Assembly: GCA_964623085.1 (NCBI GenBank)
Contig: CAZUTO010000017.1
Location: 1 to 47,199, forward strand
From: CAZUTO01 sp964623085
GTDB lineage: Bacteria; Pseudomonadota; Gammaproteobacteria; Pseudomonadales; GM7GCV1
Length of the DNA: 47,199 bases
Direction of reading: 5' to 3'
Positions within the stretch are counted from its first letter, which is position 1. Each line of letters begins with the position of its first letter. A model generated the notes under the pieces. It searched no databases. It saw nothing but the letters and a program-made list of their open reading frames with translations, and was not told where the DNA came from. Both the position numbers and the translations under genes were made by a program. Below, piece after piece: positions 34,107-42,811 of this stretch.

Positions 34107-35160
34107 GATCAGCCATAATCATATGAATAAGCTCTAAACCCGTCTTCTCACAAGTCGGCAACTCGACATCTGTTGTGCCTATTGGTTTGACACGCTGGCC
34201 CCATTTCACGAGGTGTGCCGACCAAGTCAGACCAGCGCCAAACGCTGGCATAAGGAGGTAATCACCTGGACGTATGCGGTGTTCTTCTAAGGCTTCCGTT
34301 GTCGCAACAGGCACCGTTGCCGCAGATACATTTCCGTATCGGTGCACATTCACATAGCAGTTTTCAGATGGCACACCCGCTTTTTTCGCAACCGCATCAA
34401 TGATGCGCTTGTTGGCTTGATGAGGAATACATAGGCTAATGTCTGAAACCGACACGCCTGCCTTTTCAATCGTATGCAAAGAGGCTTCCGCCATCGCATT
34501 CACTGCACGCTTGAAGATATCTTGACCTTGAAAATTCCATTCACACAGATCATTGGTCGGCTGCCCAGGCTGATCAAACCCGTACTTAATTTCCAAGATC
34601 CCACGTGCTTCCGATATACAACCGAGCTTTTCTGCCAACACACCTTCTGGCTCATCCGTCGCTTGCAAGACCCATGCGGCTGCACCATCGCCAAACAACA
34701 CCGAAATACTGCGATCCATCCAAGGAATCAATTGCGACATCGCATCCGCACCAACGACAACAGCAGTGCGTATCACTCCGGCTTTGATCATGCTAGACGC
34801 AGTAGAAAGCGCATACATAAAGCCGGTACATGCCGTGTTGAGGTCATAGGAGCCGGCGTTTTTGGCGCCTAACTTATCTTGAATATATGACGCACAGTTG
34901 GGCATACCAGAATCTGGGGTACAGGTCGCCAGCGCCACCATATCAATGTCTGACGGGTCGATACCCGCCGCAGCCACTGCTCTCGCGGCAGCAACATAAC
35001 CAAGTTCAGACACTCCAACATGGGATATGCGGCGCTCTTTCATGCCTGTTCGGCTAGTAATCCACTCATCAGAGGTATCTAGGAAAGTCGCGAGGTCATC
35101 ATTGGTAACCACTGCTGGTGGAAGGCATTTCCCCCAACCTGTTATTGCCGCATACGTCAT
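34090..35160 (-). CDS. 3-oxoacyl-ACP synthase III family protein (FabH-like)
   Basis: Thiolase-fold condensing enzyme. The 356-aa protein has the FabH triad: Cys111 in NTACTGFMYAL, His in IPHQANKRIID and Asn in RYGNVSAATVPVA, plus the N-terminal DTSDEWITSRTGMKERRI. It exceeds classical FabH (about 320 aa) by some 25 C-terminal residues (after HLVKWGQRV), and it stands alone, not in a fab cluster, so a dedicated substrate is possible. A role as primary FabH or as an accessory synthase is not decidable. Confidence 0.88.
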   Translation of the reverse strand: MTYAAITGWGKCLPPAVVTNDDLATFLDTSDEWITSRTGMKERRISHVGVSELGYVAAARAVAAAGIDPSDIDMVALATCTPDSGMPNCASYIQDKLGAKNAGSYDLNTACTGFMYALSTASSMIKAGVIRTAVVVGADAMSQLIPWMDRSISVLFGDGAAAWVLQATDEPEGVLAEKLGCISEARGILEIKYGFDQPGQPTNDLCEWNFQGQDIFKRAVNAMAEASLHTIEKAGVSVSDISLCIPHQANKRIIDAVAKKAGVPSENCYVNVHRYGNVSAATVPVATTEALEEHRIRPGDYLLMPAFGAGLTWSAHLVKWGQRVKPIGTTDVELPTCEKTGLELIHMIMADRAANS

Positions 35161-35240
35161 TCGGACTTCTCTATGTTTAGATCGAGCGATTGTAGCAGAG
35201 CTGACTCAGTAGTTAAGCCGCGTTTAACAAAGAATATAAA

Positions 35241-36155
35241 CTAACCCGAGCTTGGACTCACTAGTAGTTTTATTGCATCCAAAATTTCTTGATCGAACGT
35301 CCGGCTTAGATTTAGATTGGCTCGTAAATCAAATCTATCGCCGGGATCAGGCCCCTCTGGATACACCTCTGAATCAAAGAGGTTCCCCACCCTAATTCCT
35401 TTAATCCTAGGTTCTGAACCACTCAGTTCGAAGAGCACGCCACCAGAGCTTCCCCCGATTGAATCACAATTGTCCCAAACGAGGTGGCCAATATCACCAA
35501 CCAATGAGTCAGGCTCCGGTTCACCAAATTCGCAATCAAGATCAACCATAAACCCACCGCGCGCTTCGTCAAATCCAATAAAAAACGCGTGCTGTGGGCG
35601 GCGAATATCTTGCTCTGCGGCACTGTGTTCCAAATGTCGCGCCGCTTGCTCAACAGGTAAAGAAAAAGCACTGTTGCTCCAGTTTTTCCATGCACTTAGT
35701 TTTACGAGCGTCCAATCTTGAGAAAATTCTATGGCTCTAGAGCGATCAAGCTGATGATCTGCAACAGAAAAAGAACCACTCTTGGCATATCTCGATGTCA
35801 GCGGCTGCGCCTGCCAGGGTTTTCCGGCCATTAGATACTGACAGTCTTCAAGCTCCCCATCACTAGCCCCCGGAAATACGTGTTTTGCCGTCAGCAATAT
35901 TGGCTGGCGCTCTTCATTCTCGGAGTCCTTAACGCTAAGTAGCACTGCAATGCCACGCTGGTTATCAGCGCACTCAATGGTTCCGATAAAACGTTGATAC
36001 TGCGCAACTTCTGTCAAAGCAAGAAGTTGGCGCTTATCTTCTACGCCGTTCTCAGGTTCACCATCACCAAAAATTTCCGCCTCAGCGAAATTTATGTTGG
36101 CGATAAATAAAACATAGAGCAGAAAAGGTATCGCGCCAAATTTAAAGCTATGCAT
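35241..36155 (-). CDS. Secreted trypsin-like (V8-type) serine protease
   Basis: Exported serine endopeptidase candidate, about 304 aa, with a signal peptide (about 1-27, cleavage near AEA). Numbering from the upstream GTG, the catalytic triad is visible: His93 in LLTAKHVFPG, Asp148 in SQDWTLVKL, and Ser238 in SIGGSSGGVLFE. Further cysteines at about 63, 106, 209 and 231 could form two disulfides. The propeptide-like IFGDGEPENGVEDKR ahead of the domain resembles V8/glutamyl-endopeptidase types. Start is ATG 36155 or the GTG one codon earlier. Single gene; substrate unknown. Confidence 0.82.
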   Translation of the reverse strand: MHSFKFGAIPFLLYVLFIANINFAEAEIFGDGEPENGVEDKRQLLALTEVAQYQRFIGTIECADNQRGIAVLLSVKDSENEERQPILLTAKHVFPGASDGELEDCQYLMAGKPWQAQPLTSRYAKSGSFSVADHQLDRSRAIEFSQDWTLVKLSAWKNWSNSAFSLPVEQAARHLEHSAAEQDIRRPQHAFFIGFDEARGGFMVDLDCEFGEPEPDSLVGDIGHLVWDNCDSIGGSSGGVLFELSGSEPRIKGIRVGNLFDSEVYPEGPDPGDRFDLRANLNLSRTFDQEILDAIKLLVSPSSG

Positions 36156-36281
36156 CACAATGAGATCTCGACCCTATTAACAAGAAGCGGCTTGATTAAC
36201 ATTAATGGCCAAATATTAGGCCAAGTTTCGTTTATCAAACGCCAGAATACCTTAGTGCTAGAGGAATATTCAGTCCTCGAG

Positions 36282-36322
36282 ATTCAGCCTTGAGAGAAAA
36301 GCCCTGACCAGTTAGGCTGAAT
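36282..36322 (+). repeat. Leader stem-loop upstream of the YdeP-like gene
   Basis: Perfect 9-bp inverted repeat ATTCAGCCT (36282-36290) / AGGCTGAAT (36314-36322) with a 23-nt loop, 34 bp ahead of the start codon. Could be a 5' UTR stem or an operator. No T-run follows. Confidence 0.45.
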
Positions 36323-36356
36323 TGGCAAGTTGGCGAGATAGCCCGAGGATTTATGC

Positions 36357-38543
36357 ATGTCACAGACCGCTGGCGGCGGACCTAAAAAAGTACTCTATAC
36401 GCTTAACACGGTTAGGCGCATTGGCATAAAAAAGGCGGCCAAAGCGCTCAGCGCAAAAAATACCTGCAAAGCCTGCGGGCTAGGTATGGGTGGCCAACGC
36501 GGGGGTATGACAAATGAGTTGGATGAATTCCCCTCAGTCTGCAACAAAAGTATTCAGGCGCAATCGACAGATATTCAGCCACCGATACCCCTGGAAATAT
36601 TTGACCACAGCCTCGACGACCTAAAAGAGCTGAGTGGGCATGAGCTCGAGCATCTCGGTAGGCTAAACACGCCGCTTCACAAAAAAAAGGATGCCGACCG
36701 CTATACCCCTATATCTTGGGATCAAGCATTGCAGATCGCTGCAGAAAAATTTAGCCAAACAGCACCTGATCGATCCTTTTTCTATAGCTCTGGGCGTTCG
36801 TCGAATGAAGCCGGATTCTTGCTGCAATTAGTGGCGCGCCTCTACGGCACAAATAACGTCAACAATTGCTCCTACTACTGCCACCAAGCAACCGGCGTGG
36901 GGTTGGGATCCACTATAGGCACAGGGACCGCAACAGTTGAACTCGCGGATCTAAAGGGCTGTGACCTTGTTTTTCTGATCGGGGCGAACCCAGCATCAAA
37001 CCATCCTAGACTCATTCATCAACTCAAGGCGTTGCGAGACCGTGGCGGCGATGTCGTTGTTATCAACCCTGTAAAAGAGCCCGGTCTGGTTAAATTTGCG
37101 GTACCGAAAAGCCCAAAATCAATGCTGATTGGTGGCGACTATATTGCCTCGCACTATCTGCAGCCAAAAATCGGTGCCGATATTGCGCTGCTCAAAGGTA
37201 TAGCAAAAGCCGTATTGAGCAAAAACAATCACGAACCCGAATTCATCGCCAAACACACACTCGCATTTGATGCCTTCCGTGACGATGTTGATGGAACCTC
37301 TTGGGAAGACGTATGCCACACCACGGGGTTAACTCAAGCAGAAATAGAAAAAGTGGCCGACATGTACGCGGCGTCAAAAAATACCGTCTTTGCATGGGGT
37401 ATGGGTGTCACCCATCACGTTCATGGCTGTGAAAACGTCGAGTGCATCGCCAATCTCGCGCTTTTGCGAGGCATGATAGGCCGGCCAATGGCGGGGCTAC
37501 TGCCGCTGCGAGGCCACAGCAACGTTCAAGGCATCGGCACCATAGGTGTGAAACCAGTGTTAGCCGAAGACATCGTTAACAAGATGGAGACGGAGCTAGG
37601 CATCGACCTACCCCGATCTCGCGGCATGGATACCCTCGCCTGCTTAGAATCAGCAGCGGAGGGGAAAATAGACAGCGCATTGATTATGGGAGGCAACCTG
37701 TATGGCGCCAGCCCAGATACCACCTGGTCCGAGCAAGCATTAGGCAATATCGGCTTCAAACTCTATCTAACCACGACGCTGAATACCGGCCACGTGCATG
37801 GCATTGGCGAAAATGAAGTGCTCGTTCTGCCCGTTTTAGCGCGGGACGAAGAGGCGCAACCCACCACCCAAGAATCCATGTTTAACTACGTTCGCCTCAG
37901 TGACGGCGGTATCGAGCGGTTTGACAACCTGAAATCCGAGGTCGAGATTCTTGCCTCTCTTGCAAAACAGATTGTGCCGGAATCGCCGATCGATTTTAAC
38001 CTCTTCAAAGCGCATCAACACATCCGGGAAGCAATTGCGAAATGCATTCCGGGAATGGCAGAGCTAAAGGATATCGCCGTTGCTAAGCGCGAATTTCATA
38101 TCCAAGGGCGGCTAATGCACACCCCAGTGTTTAACACTGAATCTGGGCGAGCATCATTTGTTGTAGAAAATTCAAACCATCGCTCTGAAACAGGTGAATC
38201 CGAGCACGCCTTCACCCTCGCCACTGTGCGCTCTGAAGGCCAGTTCAATACCATTATCTACGAAGAAGAAGACAGCTATCGCGATGTTACTGACCGCTGG
38301 TCAGTACTCATGAATACTGGTGATATGAGTGAATTAGGCATCGAAGAAGGCGCTAAAGTCGATATTGAATCGGACTTCGGTGAGATGCGCGCACTCAAAG
38401 TGAAAGCTTTTGATGTCCCCAAAGGTAATCTGGTTTCTTACTACCCTGAAAGCAACATACTCATTGGTCGACAACGCGATCCGCGCAGCCAAACACCTGC
38501 GTTCAAATCCATTGAAGTTAGTCTCAAGCACTCCTCAGTATAA
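36357..38543 (+). CDS. FdhF/YdeP family molybdopterin oxidoreductase
   Basis: Soluble molybdopterin-dependent oxidoreductase of 728 aa, YdeP type. Instead of the four-cysteine Fe-S motif of formate dehydrogenases, the N-terminus has CKACGLGMGGQRGGMTNE, as in YdeP. The Mo-pterin domain carries FFYSSGRSSNEAGFLLQ, the cysteine-containing NNCSYYCHQATGVGL and DLVFLIGANPASNHPR; a C-terminal molydop-binding domain ends the protein (about 590-728). No Tat signal. ATG start with GAGG at about 9 nt. YdeP is associated with acid resistance in E. coli, but the substrate is unknown. No partner subunits or molybdenum-cofactor genes lie nearby. Confidence 0.88.
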   Translation: MSQTAGGGPKKVLYTLNTVRRIGIKKAAKALSAKNTCKACGLGMGGQRGGMTNELDEFPSVCNKSIQAQSTDIQPPIPLEIFDHSLDDLKELSGHELEHLGRLNTPLHKKKDADRYTPISWDQALQIAAEKFSQTAPDRSFFYSSGRSSNEAGFLLQLVARLYGTNNVNNCSYYCHQATGVGLGSTIGTGTATVELADLKGCDLVFLIGANPASNHPRLIHQLKALRDRGGDVVVINPVKEPGLVKFAVPKSPKSMLIGGDYIASHYLQPKIGADIALLKGIAKAVLSKNNHEPEFIAKHTLAFDAFRDDVDGTSWEDVCHTTGLTQAEIEKVADMYAASKNTVFAWGMGVTHHVHGCENVECIANLALLRGMIGRPMAGLLPLRGHSNVQGIGTIGVKPVLAEDIVNKMETELGIDLPRSRGMDTLACLESAAEGKIDSALIMGGNLYGASPDTTWSEQALGNIGFKLYLTTTLNTGHVHGIGENEVLVLPVLARDEEAQPTTQESMFNYVRLSDGGIERFDNLKSEVEILASLAKQIVPESPIDFNLFKAHQHIREAIAKCIPGMAELKDIAVAKREFHIQGRLMHTPVFNTESGRASFVVENSNHRSETGESEHAFTLATVRSEGQFNTIIYEEEDSYRDVTDRWSVLMNTGDMSELGIEEGAKVDIESDFGEMRALKVKAFDVPKGNLVSYYPESNILIGRQRDPRSQTPAFKSIEVSLKHSSV

Positions 38544-39022
38544 GGACTCAAAAGGCCTATCAAGTCCCCACTGCAAAGCAATTTTTAGTTATACTAGTGG
38601 CTAATCTTCACCCCAAATCAATCATCATATCGACCAAATACGCGGTGCCCATATTGCGGGCTTTGCAGGCAGGCTTACAGCATGCAGTTACAGGGGTGTT
38701 TACAGGAGTATCTGCGTGATATCTGCAATCCAATTTGGATATCTGCGAGTTGGATGTAAGGCTCATTTTACATAACGTCAATATGCTTTGTTCCGAGATA
38801 AAAACCGCAAACCTTATGCATCCTTTCAACAAAACTCATAAAAATGCGTACAACATCACTTTATGAGCATGAAGCCTGCATGTTTCCTGCAATACTCACA
38901 ATGAGAAAGATCGATATAACCTATATGATTGGGTACTGGATAAATAAGGTGAATCACGCCAAGTGACGCTGACAAATTAACTAAAGTACGTACTAGAAGA
39001 CTGGACCAAGCTAGAACACTAC
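38544..39022. other. Intergenic region with repeated (GA)TATCTGC motifs
   Basis: 479 bp with no supportable gene. TATCTGC recurs at 38709-38715, and in the longer form GATATCTGC at 38718-38726 and 38738-38746 (20-bp phase between the last two). An imperfect palindrome, ATCCAA-T-TTGGAT, lies between them at 38728-38740. TTACAG also repeats just upstream. The cluster looks like a possible binding site ahead of the CNB-GGDEF gene, but it is 275 bp from its start. No clear promoter or terminator. Confidence 0.35.
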
Positions 39023-39982
39023 ATGACAACTGACATAGCAACCGTTGACAAGGAGGAACTCAAGGATCAAGAGTTACTTAAAGGCGTGGAATCTGATTCC
39101 GTCATGTCTCTGCTCGCTAGCTGTAATGTCAGAAGCGTCGCCCATAACGAAGTACTCATCGAAGCCGGCGAAGAGAACCGAAGTGTTTATCTGGTTCTGT
39201 CGGGCTCTTTTAACGTTCATCTTACACCTGATCCTAATGAACCCTTGGTCGTTCTTTCATCAGGCGAAAGCATTGGTGAAATGTCAGTTATCGATCACCA
39301 CCCTGCTTCTGCCTTTGTTTCTGCAGCAGAAGACTCAAGAGTGCTGGTTTTAAACGAGCATGTTGTTTGGTCTTTAATCGGTAGCTCTCACGCTGTCGCT
39401 AGCAATCTGTTGATCATATTGGCGAGACGGCTTCGTCACGGTAATTCTTCGATTAAGCGAGTGAAAGGGTTAATTGGCGAGCACGAACACAATGCCACCA
39501 TCGATGCATTAACAGGCTTGTACAACCGACGTTGGCTCGACTCTATGTTCGCTCGAGTGATTCAACTCTGTATCAAAAACAAGCATGATCTTTGCGTTAT
39601 GATGATTGATGTGGATAACTTCAAACAGTACAACGATCAAAACGGTCACTTAGCAGGAGACATCGCTCTGCGCAGTATCTCCCAGAAAGTTGACCGCTTC
39701 TTGCGCGAAGAAGATCTCGTCACACGCTATGGCGGCGAAGAGTTTTTAGTACTCCTGCCTGGCCTAACATTAGTGCAAGCAGCTTCAGTGGCAGAAAGAC
39801 TGCGATTAGAAATTAGTACAACAAAAATTATCGGCGCTAACAATGAGCCACTTCCCAGTGTAACCATCTCCTGTGGCTTAGCAGAAATGGTCAATGAAAC
39901 CGAGCCACGGCAACTTATAGAGGTCGCAGATAAAGCACTTTATAAAGCCAAGCACGGCGGCCGCAATAGAGTTTGCTACTAA
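39023..39982 (+). CDS. Diguanylate cyclase with cyclic-nucleotide-binding-like domain
   Basis: Cytosolic 319-aa protein. An N-terminal CAP_ED domain (about 25-140) includes the phosphate-cassette position GESIGEMSVIDHHPASAFVSA (core GESIGEMSV), where the canonical Arg-Ser-Ala that grips cAMP reads ASA. A GGDEF domain (about 155-319) has DALTGLYNRRWL, IDVDNFKQYND and an intact GGEEF (237-241), preceded five residues earlier by an RxxD inhibitory site (Arg228-Asp231). It should make cyclic di-GMP and be product-inhibited; the sensor domain may bind another ligand or a protein. Confidence 0.9.
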   Translation: MTTDIATVDKEELKDQELLKGVESDSVMSLLASCNVRSVAHNEVLIEAGEENRSVYLVLSGSFNVHLTPDPNEPLVVLSSGESIGEMSVIDHHPASAFVSAAEDSRVLVLNEHVVWSLIGSSHAVASNLLIILARRLRHGNSSIKRVKGLIGEHEHNATIDALTGLYNRRWLDSMFARVIQLCIKNKHDLCVMMIDVDNFKQYNDQNGHLAGDIALRSISQKVDRFLREEDLVTRYGGEEFLVLLPGLTLVQAASVAERLRLEISTTKIIGANNEPLPSVTISCGLAEMVNETEPRQLIEVADKALYKAKHGGRNRVCY

Positions 39983-40038
39983 ACCACATCCAGTCATAAA
40001 TACTTCACTTTTAGCGCCAACCAACTGAAGCTTTAGGC

Positions 40039-40070
40039 AAAAAAAAGCCCCGCTATCGCAGGGCCTTCTT
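40039..40070. terminator. Terminator of the DUF6152 gene (possibly bidirectional)
   Basis: Stem GCCCCGC (40047-40053) / GCAGGGC (40058-40064) with loop TATC and one C-A mismatch. On the minus strand it is followed by eight T residues (A-run 40039-40046), well placed after the DUF6152 stop codon. On the plus strand it lies 56 bp after the GGDEF gene but the T-run is poor. Confidence 0.75.
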
Positions 40071-40102
40071 CAAACAAAGATCTGTCTTAAAAATTTACCT
40101 TA

Positions 40103-40853
40103 CTAAGGCAATTTATCCGCCATTACTTCTTCTACTTTCTCTTCGATCTTTTCAGTTAGGGTTGCTGCTTCTGATGTCGCGTCTTCTAATTGCACATCTG
40201 ATGCTGCTGCTCCTGGCGCCGCTACTGCTGGTATTGCTNNNNNNNNNNNNNNNNNNNNNNNNNNNNNNNNNNNNNNNNNNNNNNNNNNNNNNNNNNNNNN
40301 NNNNNNNNNNNNNNNNNNNNNNNNNNNNNNNNNNNNNNGCTACATCTGGTGCCGCCACTTCTGGTACCGCCACTTCTGGTACCGCTACTTCTTCTACAGG
40401 TAATGGCTCCAACTTCACTTCACGCTTAATCGTCTCGCTGGATCTACCGCTCGCCGCGCTGCCTTGACGAATCTCTTCAGTAATCGTCATTTTGCCTTTT
40501 TTGCCGACAATGGCACTTAACGCCATCACGTCTTTACCGTCACGACGTGGCCAACCGAAGATTGTTACATCATCGCCAACCGCTACCCACTCGCGATCTT
40601 TACCTTCACGATCCCAGCGCTGTGGCTGCATGGTTTCAATTTCCCATGTCTCAGTCTCACCGTCAGGACGCAGAACTTCTACTTCCATCATAATATGTGG
40701 CGAAACAATCCTATATTTCGTCAAAACGCCCGTGCGTTCGATTTTGTTGTCGATATCGTAGATCGAGAACGAATGGTGAGCAGAAGCTATAGGTGCCGTG
40801 AAAAAAGCTCCAATTGCCAATGCCAGAAGCACGATATTTCTTTTACTGCTCAT
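40103..40853 (-). CDS. Secreted DUF6152 family protein with Ala/Val/Pro repeat tail (interrupted by assembly gap)
   Basis: Exported small protein of the DUF6152 type: signal peptide (about 1-25, cleavage at IASA) and AHHSFSIYDIDNKIERTGVLTKY..., then GETETWEIETMQPQRW and VGDDVTIFGWPRRDG, a beta-rich fold. The tail has a 5-residue repeat EVAVP (three 15-bp units at 40348-40392) and then runs into a 100-N gap. On the other side the frame that reads AIPAVAAPGAAASDV and ends EEKVEEVMADKLP at a TAG (40103-40105) is coding-like, while the frame obtained by counting N literally is not. The ATG at 40853 with GAGGTG six bases upstream is the start. Function unknown. Confidence 0.7.
40239..40338. other. 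Assembly gap of exactly 100 N
   Basis: Scaffold gap of conventional size inside a low-complexity coding repeat. Real length is unknown, and the flanking frames require it to be a multiple of three. Confidence 0.99.
40348..40392. repeat. 15-bp tandem repeat encoding EVAVP, three units next to the gap
   Basis: Units at 40348-40362, 40363-40377 and 40378-40392 differ by single bases. The array probably continues into the adjacent gap, which explains why assembly failed there. Confidence 0.85.
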
Positions 40854-41169
40854 AACTTTCACCTCATAAATACATTAAGCCCAGTTTAGCGATCCAAACT
40901 GTTGCTTTGCGTTAAGAATTATATAAAGGCGCAACATAGTGACTATTGCTGCCCACTGCAATTCAGGCCTTCTAAATCGCAAGTTCCATTTTATTTAGGC
41001 CAAACGCCCAAACCACATAAAGCGCGCGCAGCCTACCGTAATAGACATAATATCGCCATAAATTCCTTTAAATTGGCTCGTTTTTGAAGCTAGCCGTAAT
41101 GGAAACCCGCTTATATATGCGATATTTTTGGCAGAAAGCACTTCTGTGGCCACCTGAGGAGCGTATCCA
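40854..41169. other. Divergent intergenic region, no gene
   Basis: 316 bp between the leftward DUF6152 gene and the rightward metallophosphoesterase. It is AT-rich near 41110-41130 (TTATATATGCGATATTTTTGG region), which may hold the phosphoesterase promoter. The GAGGAG at 41156-41161 is its ribosome binding site. I see no RNA gene or repeat. Confidence 0.4.
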
Positions 41170-42645
41170 ATGATGTATCCTAAGTTCACCTTTGGCAAAA
41201 GACACTGGTCCTATATAACTGTTGCCCTTTTAAGCAGTATTACTGTGAACGCGTGGGGCGATTTTGACGGCAATATTGTTCTCGGCAGCCCCACTGGGGT
41301 ATCCATTGTTGCGAATATTTTGACGGACACTAGTCAGGATATTTATCTGTCCTATGGCACCCAATCAGGCAACTACCCGCATAGAACAGCAAGTATCGCT
41401 CTATCAGCAGACACCCCCAAAGAAGTGCTGTTGTCTGATTTAACTCCAGATACCCAATACTACTATCAGCTGAACTATAACGAAGGCGGTGATCAGTTCA
41501 TACAGCATGAAGAACTCAGTTTTCATACTGCACGCGAGAAAGGCAGCTCTTTTGTGTTCGGTGTTCAGGGAGATTCGCATCCGGAGCGCGCGCCCCGTGA
41601 CTTTATCCCAGAGCTGTATACCCAAACGCTCAATCAGGCGAAACAAGATGGCGTGGACTTCTATTTTACGCTGGGCGATGACTTTAGTATTGATAAACGA
41701 TATCCACTAGGTATCACCGAAGACGATGTCAGAGAACGCTACCGGATACAGCGGCCTTGGTTAGGAGCGGTAGGAAAAGAAGCACCCGTGTTTCTCGTCA
41801 ATGGCAATCACGAGCAAGGCGCCTTGTATCTATATAACGATGCCCGCAACTACCCAAAACCCAACAACCCTGCTGTTTGGGTGCAAAACGCGCGCAATGA
41901 CTACTTCACTCAACCTGAGCCAAATGCGTTCTACACCGGCAACGATGAGGAACTCGCGTTTATCGATAAGGGCTTAAAAGGCACCTACTATGCGTTTGAG
42001 TGGGGTGATGCCCTATTTGTGACCTTGGACCCGTTTTGGTCTTCCGAGGCAGTGGTTAACGGTGTTTTTGAGGGCATTAAAAATGACAGCGCAGAACAAA
42101 CTGACAATGGCAGACCCGAGGACAAGTGGGACATTTCCCTTGGTGATAAGCAATACAACTGGCTAAAGGACACGCTAGAAAGCAGTAATGCCAAATTCAA
42201 ATTTGTCTTTGCTCACCTCATGCACGGTGGCGGCCGCGGCGGCGTAGAACTCGCGCACCTGTATGAATGGGGTGGCCAGAACAGACGAGGTAACTACGAA
42301 TTTGATACTGAGCGCCCTAATTGGGACAAACCCATTCATCAACTCATGGCCGATACTGGGGTCACCGTCTTTTTCCACGGACACGACCATATTTGGGCAA
42401 AACAAGAGTTGGATGGGGTGATCTACCAAGAAGTAGGCTCTCCCGCAGATTCAGACTACGAAATACCTAGATGGGCCGAATCCTATACCGATAAAACCAC
42501 CATATTGCGCCCAAACACAGGATATACGCGGGTAACCGTATCGCCTGAGCAGGTGCAGGTTGACTATATTAGAGCCTATCTGAGTAAAGATGAGAACGAC
42601 GAAAGACAAACTGGTGAAGTGAGCTACAGCTATGTTATCAAATAG
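41170..42645 (+). CDS. Exported metallophosphoesterase, purple acid phosphatase-like
   Basis: Extracytoplasmic dinuclear metal phosphoesterase of 491 aa. After a signal peptide (about 1-29) comes a fibronectin-like domain typical of purple acid phosphatases (about 33-120; YLSYGTQSGNYPHRT, DLTPDTQYYYQLNY). The calcineurin-like domain shows metal ligands in order: GVQGDSH, TLGDDFS, VNGNHEQ, FAHLMHGG and FHGHDHIW. GDSH and GHDH are intact. ATG start, GAGGAG nine bases upstream. Single gene; substrate unknown, possibly phosphate scavenging, although no Pho box was recognised. Confidence 0.88.
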   Translation: MMYPKFTFGKRHWSYITVALLSSITVNAWGDFDGNIVLGSPTGVSIVANILTDTSQDIYLSYGTQSGNYPHRTASIALSADTPKEVLLSDLTPDTQYYYQLNYNEGGDQFIQHEELSFHTAREKGSSFVFGVQGDSHPERAPRDFIPELYTQTLNQAKQDGVDFYFTLGDDFSIDKRYPLGITEDDVRERYRIQRPWLGAVGKEAPVFLVNGNHEQGALYLYNDARNYPKPNNPAVWVQNARNDYFTQPEPNAFYTGNDEELAFIDKGLKGTYYAFEWGDALFVTLDPFWSSEAVVNGVFEGIKNDSAEQTDNGRPEDKWDISLGDKQYNWLKDTLESSNAKFKFVFAHLMHGGGRGGVELAHLYEWGGQNRRGNYEFDTERPNWDKPIHQLMADTGVTVFFHGHDHIWAKQELDGVIYQEVGSPADSDYEIPRWAESYTDKTTILRPNTGYTRVTVSPEQVQVDYIRAYLSKDENDERQTGEVSYSYVIK

Positions 42646-42811
42646 CTTTCAGACTAAAATGAGCATAGATATCAGCGCTAATCACGCATAGATACTGGCT
42701 TTGAACGAATAGTTTGTAGTCTTTCTTTATCTATATACAATTGGGTCATGAAAGCCTCGAAAAATTGGGGTTTAATCAGTAACTAACGTTTTTTGTAGCG
42801 AGGAGAGAAAA

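Noticed and set aside
36282..36322. Molybdenum-cofactor riboswitch upstream of the YdeP-like gene
   Set aside because: Only one simple stem is visible; the multi-stem Moco RNA architecture and its conserved bases are not present.
38608..38832. 74-codon minus-strand open frame in the gap before the CNB-GGDEF gene
   Set aside because: Cysteine-rich, no ribosome binding site, no recognisable family, and it spans the repeated TATCTGC motifs; not convincing as a gene.
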